Source: Physella acuta
Lineage: Eukaryota > Mollusca > Gastropoda > Physidae
Direction: 5' to 3'
NCBI RefSeq assembly: GCF_028476545.1
Contig: NW_026732026.1
Coordinates: forward strand, 186,001 to 250,000
DNA length: 64,000 bases
The notes beneath the pieces were generated by a model. It did not search any database. It was not told the origin of the DNA and saw only the letters and a list, made by a program, of their open reading frames with translations. Below are positions 59,871-64,000 of the stretch, one piece after another. The translations under genes and the position numbers were made by a program. The stretch's first letter is position 1; the number at the start of each line of letters is the position of its first letter.

Positions 59871-61058
59871 CTAGGCATGCTGCCCAGCTTCGCTTAGGCT
59901 TTCGAAAACATTGAGAATTTGAATGCTTAATTAATTCGCCCGAAGGTCGGTCTACGACCTCAAGAGTTATGAAGAGGTTCCTCCGTGGACATTTTTTTTC
60001 GATTTATAGCTCATATAAGGTACCGGTCAGTCGAGGTCAGTTTTGACCCCCACATCGTAGACTTTTCGGCCAACCGGCCCCCGTGTTCTGTCGCACCAAG
60101 GCAAGATCATGCCAAATTTGAAGCGCCTGCGGCGCCGGGAAGTGCCCTATCGGACACCCGACAATCTAGATCTAGATCTAGATTCCTAAAAGAATTTTTT
60201 TTTTAAATTTAGCCCGAGCATAATAAAAAAGAATACATTAACCAAGTTGACTTGCTGTGTCTCGAACCCGCACCACCTGCGTGGTTTAATGTACACTAAC
60301 ATCTCCGCTATTTAGGCACCTTATAAAATACGGAGAATGAAACACGTATTTTAAAATCTTAACTTACGCGAATATGCCTATTCTTTCAAATTAATTTTTT
60401 ATCCCAAATTAGCCAGTTCCAAACAAAGATTTTGTATAAAATAAATAAGTCTTGAAATAGTTTAGTCCTAATATAGACATTTATTTTTGGAATTGATTTT
60501 AGAGAAGTTAGAGTCTAAATCTAGATCTTAGCGTCTACGTCTAGATCTAGTTATTGCGTAGATTTAGATTTAGATTTAGTCTAGATCTAGAATCTCTAGA
60601 TCTAGAATCCAAATACATAAAATAAATTTTATGAGTTTAGGCCGGAAAAATTGTATTGTATACATTTCATAGTGTACGTAGATCTAAATCAAATTTGAAT
60701 GAAATAGTTCATTTCTTTTCATTCTTAACACGGCAGATGACGTCATTAGTTAATGTATAAGCAATAGTGACGTCACAGTTTTATGCGTTCTTTTTCACAT
60801 ATATTAATGCTTTTCCGGTTGCATAAATAATACTGTTTCTCTACATTCGAATACGCCTTTAATTTTTATTTTTCTTCTTTAAGTAAAATTGTGGTTATAC
60901 ATTTAAAACATCTAACATATTATTTTCAACAAAAGTCCGTAAAAAGTTCTCCATATACCGCTGCCGATTCTGACGTGATGTCCGGCGAAAATTTTTTGCG
61001 GACAGAGAAAGAGAGAGAGAGAGAGAGAGATGTGCGCACATTGGGCTTTTATAAATTA

Positions 61059-61061
<3 letters not shown>
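59871..61061 (-). mobile_element. Helitron-like non-autonomous element
   Basis: On the minus strand the 3' end reads GCGAAGCTGGGCAGCATGCC then CTAG followed by T. A CCTAAGC/GCTGGG hairpin ends about 8 bp before a terminal CTAG, a Helitron signature. The 5' end begins TCCTAATTTATAAAAGCCC, with the TC start and A on the outer side. Both ends abut TA repeats and there is no target duplication, as expected for Helitrons (insertion between A and T). The 1191-bp body carries no Rep/helicase, but holds AGATCTAGATCTAGA-rich text (60160-60185 and 60500-60610), a GC-rich patch (60020-60170), a tRNA-like fragment (about 60245-60318) and a (GA)n tract. Confidence 0.6.

Positions 61062-61137
<76 letters not shown>
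61062..61137. repeat. (TA)n microsatellite
   Basis: About 38 TA units flanking the Helitron-like element. Confidence 0.96.
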
Positions 61138-61139
<2 letters not shown>

Positions 61140-61530
61140 CTCGTCAATTTGACGCCATTTAAGTCTTAAATAGAGGGAAAAGTAATTGCGAGGTTGGCAC
61201 CCGCCGCCGTTATCGCCCTTTTAGCCGTCTGTGATTAGCTATCGGTAAGGTTTTTATCGTCATCGTTCAACAGACTTACAGCCTGTTACAGAGGGGCTGG
61301 ATTAGTAAAACATTCGCAGCCCTTCTCATTAATCCCACTCAATGTTCCTCCACCACTGACAGAGTAGCCGCGACCCCAGTAATGAGCAGTCGTTAACGGA
61401 TAGGTGATGCGGGGAAGGTAAGGCGAACGTGAGCGGATCTTGAAGACAGCGCGGCTAATCTGAAGCTGGTCTTTAGGTGGAAAAAGATTTCTCACTGTCT
61501 ACCGGGCTACGGTGAGTTTCTTTTCTTACC
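61138..61530. other. Unique, balanced-composition stretch; possible conserved element
   Basis: Unlike the rest of the intron, this stretch lacks low-complexity sequence and is CpG-rich. It contains TGATTAGC, GGATTAGTA and CGTTATCGCCC. A minus frame at 61286-61495 (69 codons, ISRAVFKIRSRSPYLPRI...) has no family I recognise. Could be an enhancer, an exon of an unknown gene on the minus strand, or an old element. Confidence 0.3.
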
Positions 61531-61892
61531 TGAAACTCGATTCTTGACCTCTCGCCTGCCGGGCTATTTATAACTTCAAGCATTATTTTTGCGATGAGGT
61601 GTAGAATGGCACTACTTAGATGGCGTGGCGAATTGGTGCTGAAGTTTGGGTTGTGATCTGGGGGTCACGACTAGATGTAATGTTCTGTACTTACCTAAAG
61701 TATCTTCACTTTGTTGAGTGTTGAAACAATAAAGTGGTTACATTATGTTACGTCTGGCGCCTTTAGTTGTGCAATATTTGTTTTCATTATATGGAGGGGG
61801 GGGGGGGACTGTGAGATGAATTGTATGTAACAGTAGGGAGACGGCACTCGTGTCGCAAACTATATGATTTAATGTGTGTGTAACACAGCAAT

Positions 61893-62055
61893 CAAACATA
61901 CAAAGTTGCAAGTATGTATTAACATAGCAATCATATGTATACGTCGCAAGTATGTCTAAACATTGCAATCAAACATACGAGCTGCAAGTATGTCTAAACA
62001 TTGCAATCAAACATACAAGTTGCAAGTATGTCTAAACATTGCAATACTAACTCAA
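61893..62055 (+). repeat. About 38-40-bp repeat, 4 copies
   Basis: Units hold GCAATCAAACATAC and GTTGCAAGTATGTCTAAACA, decaying leftward. Confidence 0.85.
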
Positions 62056-62990
62056 CATACAATTCACAAATTTCCGATTTAAAGACCTCAGGACCCTTAC
62101 GGAGTGGCTTATCTTGACGAATAAACAAATACACGTGTTACAAATAATGAAACAGCATATAATGCTAACACAAAAATTCCGATTAAAAAGAAACTGCGTT
62201 GGAATTTTTTTTTACGTTTAAGAATGTATTTATTACTATAGTTTAGCTAGGTATTCACAGTAGGAACTTCTGCCCCTATGTTTGTTCAAATATGAAAGCT
62301 GTGTAGGCACGCTGGGAGCGCCTACCCCATCAATTTTATTTTTTCGTATTCCCACAAATTAAAACCACGGCATACATTTATAGGTACATAAACCTTAAAC
62401 CAACACATTTTTGTGAAGATGGGTACTGGCGTCTAGAAGTGTAACTACGTCGTAGTCTCGATTCTAGACATCAAACCTCGGTTAAAATTTCTAATTTACA
62501 GTTGGGCAGGGGGGGGGGGATGCAGGGGAGTTATTGCTGTCACACGGTGAGATTTCTTTTATCGCTTTGACGAGGGGTCGGGGGGGGGGGGGCGCCGGTT
62601 ATTGCTGCGACGATTGGCTTGTTTTTACCTGGACTTACAAATACGCGGCTTGATGTAAAATCCAGAGAGGTTTTTGGTGCGACTTGCGAGGGGCGGGGAT
62701 GATGGATGCGCCCCTGAGGTCTGGATGGGGAGTTAACCGTCCGGCGGTGCCAGACGTTTGGCGCCTGACGCCTGACTTCATCGCTGCACCATCTTCAGGG
62801 ATTAACTCTAATCTGTCTCAACTTGAAAATAATGAATCCAAAAATTTTAAATTTGTATAAAACTGCCGGAAAGTTTCGGTTTTGGAGATTTAAAGTGGGG
62901 CTCGTTGTTTGTGAAGTTTACACTTACAGTGTGAAAATATTTGTTGTAGTAAAGTATGATGGTTTTTTTTTGTGAAGGTAATAATGCTTG
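62056..62990. other. Unannotated intron
   Basis: G runs at about 62511-62520 and 62579-62592. No gene recognised. Confidence 0.5.
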
Positions 62991-63196
62991 AAGCGGTCGT
63001 CGTGGTTGCACGGTAGCGTTCGGTAGCTAGCCCGAAGGTTTCGGGTTCAGATCTCGGTTCGGACTTGTGACTGTAGGACGTCCCTGAGTCCACCCAGCTC
63101 TGACGGGTACCTAACTCATATTAGGAAAGTAAAGGCGGTTTGGTATAGTGCTGACCACACTATCCGTTCACAGAAACAGGTGAGCTCTAATTACCT
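62991..63196 (+). mobile_element. tRNA-derived SINE copy (G)
   Basis: Head with GTGGTTGCACGGTAGCG (box A-like) and TTCGGGTTCAGATCTCGG (box B-like). The body ACCCAGCTCTGACGGGTACC and GTGCTGACCACACTATCCGT matches the minus-strand copies C and D. Confidence 0.72.
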
Positions 63197-63379
63197 TAAC
63201 CCATGGACCATCATACCACTTGTTAAACACCGCGATAATATATAACAAATGCCATACAGGTGAAACAAAAATTACATAGCCACGTTCTTACATGTGTAAC
63301 CTTTCTGCACTTGGTTTTGTCAGTAGCTGCATCTTTAGCGTGAGTACATTTGAGTTTTAATACTGTTGGTCATTTGACA

Positions 63380-63465
63380 AAGTTAAAATTGAACTGTTGA
63401 TGTCAAGCAGTTAATGTCAAATACTTGAAGTCAAGTACTTGATGCCAAGTGCTTGATGTCATGTC
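63380..63465 (+). repeat. Degenerate 16-bp repeat (CTTGATGTCAAGTA)
   Basis: About five loose units of ACTTGA(T/A)GTCAAGT; the core TTGATGTCAA is near-palindromic. Confidence 0.6.
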
Positions 63466-63670
63466 AATGGTATTACAGTGTCATGCAGCTCATGTCATCC
63501 AACTCTTACATCCCAACCAGAGATGTTTTTTCCAGGCACCCGTTCGAAGGGGGGTGGGGGGGAGCCCTCCCCGAAGAAAGTCTACCTTCTCCCCCCCCCC
63601 CCTAACGAAATGGAATTTATATAGAAAATATAATATATACTTTTACCAGTGTCCGCCTCCCCCCCCCCCC

Positions 63671-63726
63671 GGGAAAAAAATATCGAGTGCCCACCCCACG
63701 GAGAAAAAAGTCTGGGAGAAACACTG
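63671..63726 (+). repeat. Dispersed repeat, copy 2
   Basis: Matches 32521-32580. The left neighbour has CCAGTGTCCGCC and the right end GAGAAACACTG, possible hAT-like CAGTG/CACTG tips, but no target duplication was found. From here to 64000 only A/T-rich DNA was seen. Confidence 0.5.
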
Positions 63727-64000
63727 ATCCCAAGATTTCTCTTGTTGACAGCAGCATTAGATTTCTTAGAATATAAAAATATTTTAATTCATTATTTTCA
63801 ATCAAAAAATCTGATTTAAATATCAAATTTTCAATCAAAAATTCGATTTAAATATCAACTTACGTGTGTTGGGGGCAAGTTAATTAATTAAAATTTAATT
63901 TAAAGGAAGGTAAGTCTGTCACGCATGTAGTCAGTTATACAGCTGAGCTATCATACAATAAGTCAGTCATACAAATTGTCTTCAGTCAACCAGTCTAGCA

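Overview
This is metazoan nuclear DNA. The only host gene I can support is a piece of TRIM9 (the TRIM9/TRIM67 neuronal E3 ubiquitin ligase) on the + strand. Two exons, 2284-2423 and 19493-19631, together encode its fibronectin type III (FN3) domain. A perfect-looking 12-nt microexon candidate sits upstream at 199-210. Everything else is intron: about 2.1 kb, then 17.1 kb, then at least 44 kb running off the right edge without a recognisable B30.2/SPRY exon. The large introns, many unrelated minisatellites, tRNA-derived SINEs, several TIR elements and a Ty3/Gypsy insertion suggest a lophotrochozoan, most likely a mollusc (perhaps a gastropod). That placement is inference from genome style, not proof.

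Layout. 1-2423: microexon candidate, a SINE, then FN3 exon A with a long TGTC microsatellite just past its donor. 2424-11373: short arrays, a TTAA-flanked TIR element (3517-4413), a 21-bp minisatellite of about 1.15 kb, and a CpG-rich zone (7480-8790) with NRF1-, YY1-, CRE- and Su(H)-like sites plus a consensus splice donor. 11374-16342: a young Ty3/Gypsy element on the minus strand, inserted into a TA repeat. 16343-19492: a promoter-like motif group and two arrays. 19493-19631: FN3 exon B. 19632-36860: a hAT-type TIR element with a perfect 8-bp target duplication, followed by a dense run of minisatellites, including a 1.7 kb array whose every unit carries a telomere-like CCCTAACC. 36860-53800: more arrays, SINE copies, an E-box/YY1 cluster near 41.2 kb and a TAAT-rich cluster near 51.75 kb. 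54000-56050: two inverted copies of a Harbinger-like TIR element whose ends carry the CRE octamer. 56676-59385: two very homogeneous arrays. 59871-61061: a Helitron-like element inserted in a TA repeat. 61140-64000: mostly unique sequence with one SINE.

How it works together. The coding signal is one FN3 domain split across a phase 1-0-1 exon pair. The microexon is in phase with it and could be included or skipped without frame change. The rest of the window is a record of what large introns accumulate: roughly a quarter is tandem repeat by my rough sum, with more than 35 arrays of different unit sequence. Long open frames inside arrays (about 5.0-6.3, 18.0-18.6, 27.6-28.9 and 47.7-48.4 kb) are by-products of stop-free repeat units and are not called as genes. 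All coordinates were read by eye; array edges are good to about one repeat unit.
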